From Blastococcus sp. (GTDB lineage Bacteria; Actinomycetota; Actinomycetes; Mycobacteriales; Geodermatophilaceae), in NCBI GenBank assembly GCA_025965695.1, contig JAOPWM010000133.1, positions 1 to 64,000 on the forward strand: 64,000 nt of DNA, read 5' to 3'. Shown in pieces: positions 29,099 through 38,969 of this stretch; position 1 is the first letter of the stretch; the number at the start of each line of letters is the position of its first letter. The notes below the pieces were generated by a model, which was not told the origin of the DNA, ran no database searches, and saw only the letters and a list, made by a program, of their open reading frames with translations. Position numbers and translations under genes: made by a program.

Positions 29099-30088
29099 TC
29101 AGAACCGGCGCGGGCCGGAGTCGCCGGCCCGCGGTGCGGCGGCCAGGTCGGCACGCAGCCACTCCACCGTCTCGGCCAGTCCGGTCCGCAATCCGGTCTG
29201 CAGCTCCCAGCCCAGCAGCTGCCGGGCCCGCGCGGCGTCCAGGGCCGATCGGTGCAGCTCTCCGGGTCGGGCAGGCTCCATGCGGGGCTCGTCGGGGGCG
29301 CCGCAGAGCCCGGCCAGCTCGGTGTGCAGCTGCCGGACCGAGGTCTCCACTCCCGTACCGATGTTGAGCCGCAGTCCCTCCACCGGTAGCTCGCAGGCCA
29401 GGAGGAAGGCGGCGGCGACGTCCTTGACGTACACGAAGTCCCGGGTCTGGCTGCCGTCGCCGTAGATGGTCGTCGGGAGCCCGGCCAGCATGCGCGCGGA
29501 GAACAGCGAGATCACCCCGGCCTCACCGGCCGGATCCTGGTGCGGGCCGTAGACGTTCGCGAGCGCCAGCGCCGTCCACCGCAGGCCGTGCAGGCGATGG
29601 AAGGTCTGCAGCCACAGCTCAGCGGCGGCCTTGCTCGCTGCATAGGGCGATTCCGGAGCAATGACTGCCGACTCCGCGACCGGTGGCGGAGTGGCCGACC
29701 CATAGATCGAGCCCCCGGAGGACGCGAAGACCACCTTGCCGACATCTGCCTGGCTCGCCGACTGGAGCACGGCGACCGTGCCGACCACGTTGCGCAGCGC
29801 GTCCTGGACCGGGTCGGCCACGGAGGCGCGGACGTCGATCGCCGCGGCCAGGTGGCAGACCACCTGGACCTCGGCCGCCCGCAACGCCGATGCGAGCACG
29901 GGATCTGCGACGTCCGCCTGCAGCAGGTCGATGTCGCCGGCGACGCCGTCCAGGTTGGCTGCAGAGCCGGTCGACAGGTCGTCGACGACGAGCACCCGAT
30001 GGCCGGCCGCGGCCAGCGCCGCGGTGACGTGCCCGCCGATGAAGCCGGCACCGCCGGTGACCGCCACCGGCACGGGTCGCCGGGTCAC
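29099..30088 (-). CDS. NAD-dependent epimerase/dehydratase (UDP-sugar epimerase-like)
   Basis: VAVTGGAGFIGGHV; DDLSTG; ASSGGSIYG; SPYAASKAAAELWL; ALALANVYGP. Confidence 0.9.
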   Translation of the reverse strand: MTRRPVPVAVTGGAGFIGGHVTAALAAAGHRVLVVDDLSTGSAANLDGVAGDIDLLQADVADPVLASALRAAEVQVVCHLAAAIDVRASVADPVQDALRNVVGTVAVLQSASQADVGKVVFASSGGSIYGSATPPPVAESAVIAPESPYAASKAAAELWLQTFHRLHGLRWTALALANVYGPHQDPAGEAGVISLFSARMLAGLPTTIYGDGSQTRDFVYVKDVAAAFLLACELPVEGLRLNIGTGVETSVRQLHTELAGLCGAPDEPRMEPARPGELHRSALDAARARQLLGWELQTGLRTGLAETVEWLRADLAAAPRAGDSGPRRF

Positions 30089-30756
30089 CGGGGCGCCCGG
30101 CCGACCAGCAGGTGGTGCGGATGCACCCGGCCGCGATCCAGGCGACGCGCTCGGACGTCCTCCAGTCCGGCCGCGACCAGCCAGCGGGCCCGCTCGTCAG
30201 GATCGGTGAACACGAACTCCGGCGATCCTTCGGTGATCTTCAGGATCCGGACCGACAGCGCCTCCTGCATGGCGTTCCACCCGGCCTTCCAGCGGGGCCG
30301 GGTGGCCATGTCCTTGACGACGAGCACCCCACCCGGGGCCAGCACCGACGCACAGGATCCCAGCAGCGACCGCTGAGCCGCCTCGTCGAGCAGGTAGAGC
30401 ACGTCCACCAGGACGACGGCATCCCACGGACCCTCCGGGACGGAGCCGGACTCGCCGACCGCGAAGTCCAGTCGGCCGCCGGTGAGCGGCTCGGCCGCCG
30501 CTGCGACCGCGATCTTGTCCGCATCGATGTCCACCCCGTGCACCTGCAGTCCCGGCGAACGTCGGGCCAGATACCCGCTGAACAGTCCGTGTCCGCAGCC
30601 CACCTCGAGCACCCTGCCCTTGGACGGGAGCACCTCGACGACCGGCGGGAACGGGCAGGTCAGCCAGCGCACGAGCACATGCAGGCGGTCCCCGAGCGGC
30701 GCCTCCCGGTAGGCGCGGAGCGCCGCCCGCGCCGCGGCATCGGGCCGGCGACTCAT
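30085..30756 (-). CDS. Class I SAM-dependent methyltransferase
   Basis: GRVLEVGCGHGLFSGYLARR; VHGVDIDADKI; DAVVLVDVLYLL. ATG at 30756. Confidence 0.88.
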   Translation of the reverse strand: MSRRPDAAARAALRAYREAPLGDRLHVLVRWLTCPFPPVVEVLPSKGRVLEVGCGHGLFSGYLARRSPGLQVHGVDIDADKIAVAAAAEPLTGGRLDFAVGESGSVPEGPWDAVVLVDVLYLLDEAAQRSLLGSCASVLAPGGVLVVKDMATRPRWKAGWNAMQEALSVRILKITEGSPEFVFTDPDERARWLVAAGLEDVRARRLDRGRVHPHHLLVGRAPR

Positions 30757-31592
30757 GCGGCCGCCGCCACGTCGGCGAAGGTGCCCAGCCGCCAGCCGAG
30801 CCGCTCGACCATCGCCCGGGTCGACGGCGACGTCAGCATGGCCAGCTCGTCGGACCAGCGGTATCCCCAGCCGAACCGGGCGAGGTCGGGCTCCCCCGCC
30901 TCGCCCGGATGGCTGTTGACCTCGGCCGTCACCGCACCCCCGTCGGTGAGCTGCTGCAGCGCACCGGCGAACCGCTCGCCGTCCAGATGCCCTGCTTCGT
31001 CCAGCCCGGCATAGGCGTCGGTGGTGACCAGCGCGGCCCGGTCGAGCCGGCGCCGGAGCCGTCGGGCCAGCAACCGCACCCCGGTGCCCACCGGCCCACG
31101 TCGCCGGCTCCCGGGCAGCCGGACGCAGCGAATGCCGGCCTCGCGGGCCAGGTCCACCACGACGGCGGCGACCGCGGGCCACAGGTGCGTGTGCTGGTGG
31201 GTGTCCAGGTGGGTGACCGGCACCCCGATCCCCCGGACCCGGTCCAGCTGGGCGCGGAACTCCCGGGCGACGTCGTCGGCGTCTATCCGCCCGGCGGCCC
31301 CACGCGCGACCACGGTCCGGTAGGAGAGCGGGAAGCGGCCCTCCCGGTCGACGAGCGTGGGCACCTCGCGGGCCGACAACAACGGGCGGTCCTCCCCCAC
31401 GATCGCCAGGTGGGCGCCGAGGGCCAGGTCGCCGGCCTCCCGCACGGTGGTCGCGGCCTGCTCGAATGCCGTCCCGACGGCGAGCACCGACGTCGAGGTG
31501 ACCACGCCGTGGGTGTGCGCGCGCCGGACGGCGCGGCAGACCCCGGGGGTGAGGCCCATGTCGTCGGCATTCACCACCAGCAGGCGGCTCAC
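30753..31592 (-). CDS. ChbG/HpnK (YdjC) family deacetylase
   Basis: LLVVNADDMGLTPGV; LGAHLAIVGEDRPLLS; THLDTHQHTHLWP; EVNSHPGE. GTG at 31592. Confidence 0.9.
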   Translation of the reverse strand: MSRLLVVNADDMGLTPGVCRAVRRAHTHGVVTSTSVLAVGTAFEQAATTVREAGDLALGAHLAIVGEDRPLLSAREVPTLVDREGRFPLSYRTVVARGAAGRIDADDVAREFRAQLDRVRGIGVPVTHLDTHQHTHLWPAVAAVVVDLAREAGIRCVRLPGSRRRGPVGTGVRLLARRLRRRLDRAALVTTDAYAGLDEAGHLDGERFAGALQQLTDGGAVTAEVNSHPGEAGEPDLARFGWGYRWSDELAMLTSPSTRAMVERLGWRLGTFADVAAAA

Positions 31593-32338
31593 CGGGCGAC
31601 CGGGGCGAGTCGGGCCAGCTCGGCCCGCAGCTGACGCATCTCCTTGAGCATCCGGCGGATGACGGCCAGGGAGGACAGCGTCGAGACCCCGCGGGAGCGG
31701 GGGAAGTAGTCCACGCCGATCTGCACGATGTGGAAGCCGAGCCTCTGGGCCCGGATGACCAGCTCGGCGTCGATGAACGAGCCTTCGCTGACCGGCCGGG
31801 CGACGTCGAGGACGCGCCGACGGACCAGCTTGAACGCGAAGTTGATGTCCCGTACGCGGGTGCCGAAGGTCACCTGCACCAGGGAGTTGTAGACGAAGGA
31901 GTAGACGGCGCGGCGAGGTCCCTCGCCGGTGCGGTCCAGCCGGTAGGCGCTGACCATGTCCGCCTCGTAGTGACGCAGCACCCGCAGGGCCCGGCCCAGC
32001 TCGAGCATCTCGAAAGGCAGGTCGGCGTCGGTGTAGAGGATGACGTCGCCGCGCACGGAGTCGAACCCGGTCTTGATGCTGCCGCCCAGCCCGCGATTGA
32101 CCGGATGGTGCACCACCCGGATCCGGGAGTCGGCCGCGGCGAGGGCATCGGCGATCTCGGGCGTGCGATCGGTGGAGCAGTCGTCGACGATCACCAGCTC
32201 GTACGCGGCGATCTCCCCGACACCGATCAGCCGTTGACACTCCTCCTCAGCGGCGCGCACGGCCCGCTCGACGTAGTCCTCCTCGTTCCACATGGGAAAG
32301 AAGATCGACAGCAGGTCGACCTTGGCCGACTCGTTCAC
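31589..32338 (-). CDS. Family 2 glycosyltransferase (DPM/dolichyl-P-sugar synthase-like)
   Basis: LLSIFFPMWNEEDYVERAV; ELVIVDDCSTDRTPEI; NRGLGGSIKTGFDSVRGDVILYTDADLPF. GTG at 32338. Confidence 0.9.
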   Translation of the reverse strand: MNESAKVDLLSIFFPMWNEEDYVERAVRAAEEECQRLIGVGEIAAYELVIVDDCSTDRTPEIADALAAADSRIRVVHHPVNRGLGGSIKTGFDSVRGDVILYTDADLPFEMLELGRALRVLRHYEADMVSAYRLDRTGEGPRRAVYSFVYNSLVQVTFGTRVRDINFAFKLVRRRVLDVARPVSEGSFIDAELVIRAQRLGFHIVQIGVDYFPRSRGVSTLSSLAVIRRMLKEMRQLRAELARLAPVAR

Positions 32339-33645
32339 GAGACCTCCACGCCGTTGACGTACGCGACCGTGGCGGTGCACAGCCCGACAAAAAGTACTGC
32401 GAGTACGACCGGCAGCAGCCATCGCGGGCGCCGGTCGCCGGCAAGCACCACCGCCGCGGCGGCCAGGACAGGGTAGGCGTCCAGCGCGTAACGGCCCGAA
32501 CCCATGAAGTCCTTGGTGCCGATGATCGGGATGGCCAGCGAGACCACGGTATAGGCGGCGTAGCCCCAGCCGAACCGTCGCCAGACCGTACGCACCAACA
32601 GCACCGCGCCGAGGGAGACCAGCGCCTGCGGCACCACCAGGACGACGAAGTTCCAGTGCCTGTAGTAGATATGACCGAAGAAGGGCAGCTTGAACCAGGT
32701 GCGCGGTCCCCCACCCTGGTCCCAGCCGGGGGCCCCCTGGACGGTGGCGAAGGCGAGCGGGTCGCCGAACCGGACTCCCAGGTAGACCATCCATGCGAGG
32801 AGTCCGGCGCCGGAGACCAACAGCGCGGCCTGACGCCAGCGCAGGAACCGAACTGCCTGCACCAGGTCGCGGAGCGGCACGGGCCCGGACCGCACGGTCT
32901 CAGGGGCATCAACCGGCATTCCGGCGGGGGGCCCGGGGCTCGCGCCACCGCCGACGAGCACCCCCACGCTCAGGCGGGCGGCGGCCCGGTCTTGGGCGAT
33001 CAACTCGAGCGCTCGGACGACCAGGCCCACGGCCACCGCGACCCCGACCGGCCGGCCCCCTGTCGCCAGCGCGCCGACCATCCCGGCCAGCACGTAGTGC
33101 CGACGCTCGAGCAGGGCAAACGCCCCCAGGACACTCAGCAGGAACGACGCATCGCCGTAGCCGCTGCCGTACAGGAAGAAGCTGTAGGGATAGATCAGCA
33201 GAACGGCCACGGCGACGACGGCGGTGCGGGGGTCCACCCGCGAGCGCACCCAGTCGGCGAACAGCATGACGACGCCCGCCGCACAGACGAGGGTCACCAG
33301 GCCCGCGGCCGTGGAGACATCACCGCCGAGGACCGTGCCGACTCCGCGGACCAGGAGCGGATAGGCCGGGAAGAACGCGATCGAGGACTGCTGGCCGGGC
33401 GTGTAGAAGTAGCCATCCTTCGCGATCCGGTAGTACCAGCCCGAGTCACCCTGGAACCACGCATCGAGCCACCCGGGACCGTCCAGGTACCGGTGGCCCG
33501 GGGTCGGGCCCACGGTGTGGTAGGTCACCCAGGCGAGCACCGACGCCAGCACGGCCACGAGGACGAACGCACCCAGGGCGTAGAGAGGCAGGCGGCGGAC
33601 GACGACCTCGAGCCTTCCCCCCTGCGGCTGCGTCACGACCGGCAA
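32335..33645 (-). CDS. PIG-V/Gpi18-like multi-pass mannosyltransferase-type protein
   Basis: Multi-TM; WFQGDSGWYYRIAKDGYFYTPGQQSSIAFFPAYPLLVRGVG; YPYSFFLYGSGYGDASFLLSVLGAFALLERRHYVLAG, PIG-V-like. Confidence 0.78.
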   Translation of the reverse strand: MPVVTQPQGGRLEVVVRRLPLYALGAFVLVAVLASVLAWVTYHTVGPTPGHRYLDGPGWLDAWFQGDSGWYYRIAKDGYFYTPGQQSSIAFFPAYPLLVRGVGTVLGGDVSTAAGLVTLVCAAGVVMLFADWVRSRVDPRTAVVAVAVLLIYPYSFFLYGSGYGDASFLLSVLGAFALLERRHYVLAGMVGALATGGRPVGVAVAVGLVVRALELIAQDRAAARLSVGVLVGGGASPGPPAGMPVDAPETVRSGPVPLRDLVQAVRFLRWRQAALLVSGAGLLAWMVYLGVRFGDPLAFATVQGAPGWDQGGGPRTWFKLPFFGHIYYRHWNFVVLVVPQALVSLGAVLLVRTVWRRFGWGYAAYTVVSLAIPIIGTKDFMGSGRYALDAYPVLAAAAVVLAGDRRPRWLLPVVLAVLFVGLCTATVAYVNGVEVS

Positions 33646-33782
33646 CCTATGTCAGCGGAGAAATCGAGCACAGGGAGACTCGCAATACGCACCAGATCGT
33701 GGACGGGAATCTGCCCAGTCCACCATGGACCTCCAGCGGCCGGTCACTGCGACCGGCCGCCACGCACACGAAGGAGGACGCG

Positions 33783-34661
33783 GTGCTGCTGTCGGTGCTC
33801 GCCGTCGCCGGGGCGGCGCTCTGTTACGGCGCGTCCGCCGTCTTGCAGGCGTCGGCCGTCGCCCGGTCCCGCCGGACCGACCTGACCGGGTTGCTCGGCG
33901 GCCTCGCCCGTGACCCGCGCTACCTGTGCGGCCTCCTCCTGGTCGCCGGTGGCTTCCTGCTGTCCGTGGTCGCCATCCGCGCGCTACCGCTGTTCGTGGT
34001 GCAGGCCGGGCGCGCGTCCAGCCTCGGGGTCACCGCCGTGCTGGCCGCACTCGTGCTGGGCACGCGCCTGCACCACCGCGAGAAGCTCGCCCTCTGCGGG
34101 GTCGGCGTCGGACTCGTGGCGGTGGCGCTGGCTGCGACGCCGCAGGGACCCGCGGTCGTACCTGGCGCCGTCCGGTGGGCGGTGCTGGCCGCCGCCGTCG
34201 TACTCGCCGCCCTCACCGTCGCCGCTGCCCGAACCCGTTCCTCGGCCCGCGCGGCTGCCCTCGTCGCGGCGCTGGCAGGCAGCTGCTTCGGGTTGCTCGC
34301 GCTGGGCGCGCGTGTCCTCGGTCCGATCGCGCTGCCCGGAGTGCTCGCCGATCCCAGCGTGTACGCGGTGGGCGTGGCCAGCGCCGCCGGGCTGGTCGGC
34401 GGCGCCCTGGCCCTCCAGCGGGGCAGCGTGGTCGCGGTGACGACGACGATGGTGGCCACGGAGGCCGTCCTGGGGTCGCTGCTGGGCCTGGCGGTCGGCG
34501 ACCGACCGGCCGACGGGATGGCCTGGCTGGCCGCCGCGGGCTTTCTCGTGACAGTCGGGAGTGCCCTGCTGCTGGCCCGCTTCGGCGTCCCCGAGGCCGT
34601 CCCGGACACTCCCGGCGATGCCGACCGGGCGCCGCACCCAGCGAGGACCCGCGACGGCTGA
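33783..34661 (+). CDS. DMT/EamA-like multi-pass membrane transporter
   Basis: GTG after GAAGGAGGAC; repeated TM helices with GGALALQRGSVVAVTTTMVATEAVLGSLLGLAVGDRP. Confidence 0.78.
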   Translation: MLLSVLAVAGAALCYGASAVLQASAVARSRRTDLTGLLGGLARDPRYLCGLLLVAGGFLLSVVAIRALPLFVVQAGRASSLGVTAVLAALVLGTRLHHREKLALCGVGVGLVAVALAATPQGPAVVPGAVRWAVLAAAVVLAALTVAAARTRSSARAAALVAALAGSCFGLLALGARVLGPIALPGVLADPSVYAVGVASAAGLVGGALALQRGSVVAVTTTMVATEAVLGSLLGLAVGDRPADGMAWLAAAGFLVTVGSALLLARFGVPEAVPDTPGDADRAPHPARTRDG

Positions 34662-34792
34662 GTCCCGCCTCACGACAGGACCAGGTCGGCTCGCCGATGA
34701 GTTCCGCAGCGCGACGCCGTCAGGACTGATGCAGCGCAGGGCCGTCACCATCGGCGGCGGCCACACCGTGGGACACGACCGGAAGTGACACT

Positions 34793-35626
34793 GTGGAGAC
34801 ACTGACGAGCAGGGACGGCACCACCATCGGCTATCAGCAGACGGGAGCGGGCCCCACGCTGGTCCTGGTGGTGGGGGCCTTCTGCGACCGGTCGTCCACG
34901 GCCTCGCTCACCCCACTGCTGGCACCGCACTTCACCGTCTACGAGTATGACCGGCGGGGACGCGGCTCCAGCGGGGACAGCGACCATTACTCCGTCGACG
35001 GCGAGATCGACGACCTGGCGGCTCTGATCTCGGCGGCCGGGGGCTCGGCCCTGGTGTACGGCCACTCCTCCGGCGCGGTGCTGGCCCTGGAAGCCGCGGC
35101 GCGGGGTGTCCCGATCGTGGGCCTGGCGGGGTACGAGCCGCCGTACACGGCCGCGGACGACGGCAGCGGCGGGTCCGAGGAGCTCCTCGAGGGAATACGG
35201 GCACGGATCGGTGCCGGCGACCGCGACGGCGCCGCTGCGCTGTTCATGCAGGGCGTCGGAACCCCGCCCGAGGTCGTCTCCATGATCCAGCAGGGGCCGA
35301 CCTGGCCGCGGATGCGCGAGCTCGCACCCTCACTCGTCTACGACCTCACCCTCTGCAACGGCGGGATCGTGCCCAGGGAGCGGCTGGCGCGGATCGACGT
35401 CCCCACCCTCACCATCTCGGGCGGAGCCAGTCCCGAGTGGGCCGGCCGGGCCTGCGCGACCGTGGCCGGGGCCGTGCCCGGAGCACGGCACGTGGTGCTC
35501 GACGGCCAGACCCACGCCGTCGACCAGGAGGCGCTCGCGCCGGTGCTCATCGACAACTTCCGCCCCCTGAGCCCGGCACCCGGCGTGGGAACGATGGCTG
35601 ACGGTGCAGCGCCTCACCCGGTGTAG
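34793..35626 (+). CDS. Alpha/beta hydrolase
   Basis: VETLTSRDGTTIGYQQTGAGPTLVLV; YEYDRRGRGSSGDS; YGHSSGAVLALEAA; DGQTHAVDQEAL. Confidence 0.85.
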   Translation: METLTSRDGTTIGYQQTGAGPTLVLVVGAFCDRSSTASLTPLLAPHFTVYEYDRRGRGSSGDSDHYSVDGEIDDLAALISAAGGSALVYGHSSGAVLALEAAARGVPIVGLAGYEPPYTAADDGSGGSEELLEGIRARIGAGDRDGAAALFMQGVGTPPEVVSMIQQGPTWPRMRELAPSLVYDLTLCNGGIVPRERLARIDVPTLTISGGASPEWAGRACATVAGAVPGARHVVLDGQTHAVDQEALAPVLIDNFRPLSPAPGVGTMADGAAPHPV

Positions 35627-35905
35627 GCGTCCTGACTGGCGCCACGTGGCGGAAGGAACAGTCCCTCGCGGAGCAGGCGGACGGCCAGCCCGGTCCGCGA
35701 CGGGACAGCCGGCAGACGCATGCATCGGTGGATGCAGTCGGCCACTGCCCGCGCGGCGATCTGCTCGTCGGAGAGCCCGCCACGAGGTATCCGACGGTCT
35801 GCAGTTCTCGGTAGGTCAGGCCGCGCGGATCCGGGTCCGGCGAGACCAGGACGACGGCTCGCAGGTGGTCGAGGTTCTCGCCGCGACAGTCCGGCAACGC
35901 TGACC
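35614..35905 (-). pseudogene. LuxR-type HTH regulator remnant (frameshifted)
   Basis: Frame 1: CRGENLDHLRAVVLVSPDPDPRGLTYRELQTVGYLVAG; after a shift: DEQIAARAVADCIHRCMRLPAVPSRTGLAVRLLREGLFLPPRGASQDAYTG*. Confidence 0.75.
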
Positions 35906-35922
35906 CGCAGCAGCGCCCCGGC

Positions 35923-37368
35923 TCAGGCCTCGACGGCCGCGGCGTCCTCGTGACCGCGTGACCCGAGGTCGGCCCCCTGCCGGATGAGCTCGGCCTGCAC
36001 GGCACCGATCTCCACCCGACGAGGGGCGCAGCCGCGAGCGGCGGCCAGGGCGGCGCAGACCCCGGCGGCCTGCCCGGTCGCCATCGCGGTGGGCGTGACG
36101 CGGTAGGAGGAGTGCGCCTCATGGGTCCCTGAGATGCAGCGCCCGGCCGTCAGCAGGTCATCGACGTCGCGCGGCAGGAGGCAGCGCAGGGGGACGTCGT
36201 AGGCGTCGCCGGCCGGCACCGAGCGGAGCACCGTCCCCTTGCCGTGGGGGTTGTGGATGTCGACGGGATACGTACCGCGCGCGATGACGTCATCGAACTT
36301 CCGTGCCGTGAGGATGTCCTCGCCGGTGAGCACGTAGCCGCCGAGGATCCGGCGCGTCTCGCGGACGCCGACCTGCACGCCGCTCTGGGCCACGTAGGAG
36401 TCGGCGAAGCCGGGCACGTAGTCCCGGAGGAAGGCCGCGACCTGGCTCATCTGGCGGTGGCTGACCGCTTCCGCGCGCGTGAGTTCGAAGACGTCGGTGC
36501 CGAAGACCTGGGAGACCCGGGTCGAGTTCACTGCGACCTCGCCCGGGTGCGCGGAGCCGAAGAACAGGATGTCCTCGCGGGCGAGGTCGAGGTCGCCGGC
36601 TGCCGTCGCCTCGTCGACCAGGTCCCACAGCCCGTGCACACTGCGCCACTGGTCGGGGTGCTCGCCCACGTAGGCACCGAAAGCTGCGGCGTCGTAGCCG
36701 ACCAGCCGGAACATCAGGGTCATGGGCTGCACCAGCCCGTCCGGCTCACGTCCGATCTCGAACGGGGCCCCGGCCGCGGCCGCGACGTCCCCGTCGCCCG
36801 TGCAGTCGATCGTCGCGCGTGCGGTGACGACGACGGGCCCTGACTTGGTCTCGAACACCACCTCCGCGGCCCGGCCCGGCGTGCGGACCCCGCTGGCGAA
36901 GGCGTGCACCAGGTAGCGCACGCCGGAGGCGTCGAGCAGGTCGAGCGCGACCGTCTTGAACACCTCAGGATCGAACGGAACGGTGTAGCCGGTCGCCACC
37001 GACGGCGGGAGGGCCCCGCCGGCTTCGATCAGCCGGTCGATGACCTCGATGTGTTTTCCGGCGACGACGGGCTCCCCCTCGCCGTGGTCGGTGGGGAACA
37101 GGCCCACGTCGCCCAGCCGCGGTGGCTGCGGGCGGCGCGTGTGGAACGACATCCACGGCATCACGAGCGCCGCCGTCGCGTTGCCGCCCAGGAAGCCGTA
37201 CCGCTCGACGAGGACGACGTCGGCTCCGGCATCGGCTGCTGCCAGTGCTGCCCCGAGACCGGCCGGCCCGCCACCGACGACGAGGACGTCGGCCTCAGCT
37301 GCCTGCAACGCTGAGCGCGGGGGCAGCGTCAGCCGTCCCGCTGCGACCGGCCGGGTCAACGGCGGCAC
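35923..37368 (-). CDS. FAD-dependent oxidoreductase (FAD_oxidored type)
   Basis: ADVLVVGGGPAGLGAALAAADAGADVVLVERYGFLGGNATAALV; TIDCTGDGDVAAAAGAP; DDLLTAGRCISGTHEAHSSYRVTPTAMATGQAAGVCAALA. Start uncertain (GTG 37368 or ATG 37398). Confidence 0.87.
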   Translation of the reverse strand: MPPLTRPVAAGRLTLPPRSALQAAEADVLVVGGGPAGLGAALAAADAGADVVLVERYGFLGGNATAALVMPWMSFHTRRPQPPRLGDVGLFPTDHGEGEPVVAGKHIEVIDRLIEAGGALPPSVATGYTVPFDPEVFKTVALDLLDASGVRYLVHAFASGVRTPGRAAEVVFETKSGPVVVTARATIDCTGDGDVAAAAGAPFEIGREPDGLVQPMTLMFRLVGYDAAAFGAYVGEHPDQWRSVHGLWDLVDEATAAGDLDLAREDILFFGSAHPGEVAVNSTRVSQVFGTDVFELTRAEAVSHRQMSQVAAFLRDYVPGFADSYVAQSGVQVGVRETRRILGGYVLTGEDILTARKFDDVIARGTYPVDIHNPHGKGTVLRSVPAGDAYDVPLRCLLPRDVDDLLTAGRCISGTHEAHSSYRVTPTAMATGQAAGVCAALAAARGCAPRRVEIGAVQAELIRQGADLGSRGHEDAAAVEA

Positions 37369-38527
37369 ATCGCTCTCCCTTCTGCTGGGTCGGCGCACCG
37401 CCGGCCCCGGCGGTCGCCCGTGTCGATGTCCGGGGCAGCACGTCGAGGACGTGTTGCAGGGGTGCGGCGGCCCGGGGCTTGAGCTTCTCGATCCGGCTCC
37501 GTGTCCGTCCGGCGTTGGCCAGACGCTCGTCCCAGAGCCGGTCGACCGCCGAGAGAAGGGGCCCCACCGCGTACCGGTCGAGGCTCCCCGGCGTCGCGAT
37601 GCCGAGGGTCCGGGCGAAGTCGGCCACCTTGCCGGCGTAGGGCAGCGGCAGGAAGGGGACGTCGGAGAGGGCGGCGAAGACCAGGAAGTGCAGGCGCATG
37701 CCGACCGCGAGATCCATGTGCTGCATCAGGCCGAGCATCTCCCGGGGCCCGTACGTGCCGTGGAGGACCCGTGCCCGCTCCGGGGCCACCATGTGGGCCA
37801 GAACGGCGTGACTCTCGCGGACGTCGCCGCGCTCCATGGGAACGAACACCACCTGGCCGTCGTAGCGGTGCACCGCGAAGTCGGCCACCGCGGCGAGCGT
37901 GGAGTGGTAGACGTCCACGGCAAGGTGCGGTGCGGCCCGCCCGGGCTCGCGCACCGACATCGCGATCAGCCGTCCAGAGGTGTCCAGCCCGTTGCGGAGC
38001 AGTGCGTCGGTGGGGAACGGCTCCGGGGTGAGCAGCAGCGCAGGGTCGGCCACCACCCCGATGGGCCGCTCGACGCCGACCTCCTCCAGCACCCGCCTGC
38101 TGTCCTCGTCCCGCACGGTCACCTGGGTCATCGCGGAGACGACGTCGCGTACGGCGCGGCGGTCCTCCGCGGTCGTGAGCGGCCCGACACCGACCGCGTA
38201 GGCGATCGTCGGTACCCCGTTCCGGTGGGCCGTCCGCACGTGACGGAGATACTCCGTCGCCTCGCCGTCGTACAACAGCCCGCCCCCGCCGAGCACCAGG
38301 ACGTCCAGGGCGGCGATCTCCTCGTTGACGGCGTCACAGCGTCCCCGGCGGGCGTCGACCACCCGATCGACGGAATGAGCGGCGCGCGTGTGCGCCGCGT
38401 CGCGGGAGAAGACCACGACCTCGGCGAAGGGCAGCGCCTCGCGCAAGGAGTCGAGCACGGACGTGAGGATCGCCTCGTCGCCGATGTTGAGCCCACCGTA
38501 GGAGCCGAGCAGTCCGATGGTTGCCAT
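37295..38527 (-). CDS. Polysaccharide pyruvyl transferase family protein (CsaB-like)
   Basis: MATIGLLGSYGGLNIGDEAILTSVLDSLREALP; LVLGGGGLLYDG; IAYAVGVGPL; MDLAVGMRLHFLVFAAL. ATG at 38527. Confidence 0.88.
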   Translation of the reverse strand: MATIGLLGSYGGLNIGDEAILTSVLDSLREALPFAEVVVFSRDAAHTRAAHSVDRVVDARRGRCDAVNEEIAALDVLVLGGGGLLYDGEATEYLRHVRTAHRNGVPTIAYAVGVGPLTTAEDRRAVRDVVSAMTQVTVRDEDSRRVLEEVGVERPIGVVADPALLLTPEPFPTDALLRNGLDTSGRLIAMSVREPGRAAPHLAVDVYHSTLAAVADFAVHRYDGQVVFVPMERGDVRESHAVLAHMVAPERARVLHGTYGPREMLGLMQHMDLAVGMRLHFLVFAALSDVPFLPLPYAGKVADFARTLGIATPGSLDRYAVGPLLSAVDRLWDERLANAGRTRSRIEKLKPRAAAPLQHVLDVLPRTSTRATAGAGGAPTQQKGERCAAVDPAGRSGTADAAPALSVAGS

Positions 38528-38969
38528 CCCGTTCTCTCCTGTCGAGGGGCTACCGGTGGTTGCGGGTCGGAGGGACGCCGGCAGCTCGAGCGAGAAGCGA
38601 CGTGTTCGACACCGGGGACCGGGTGGTGGCCCTGGTCCTCGGTGCGGACATCGGGATCCGGACCCGGCCCGGGCGACGTTCAGGGCGTGACCGCGTCCTG
38701 CCCGTCGGTGCGGTGTTGTCCAGGATCCCCGCGGACGTTCCCGGCGCACTCGGTAGAACGGCCGATTTCGGTACGGGTTCGCTCTTTCGCCGGCGCCGTC
38801 GCGTCAGCGCCCCAGGGCGACGGGCCGGCAACGCAGACATGGGCAGACCTCCGTATGGACGCCGGCAGCGGACCGCAGCAGCGTGGGGGCGGCGGCGCCA
38901 CCGGCCGAGTTGCGGGGCCGACCGCGGGAGTGGCGTGCCCGGGCAGCCACGGAGCCGGATGGAGGAGTC

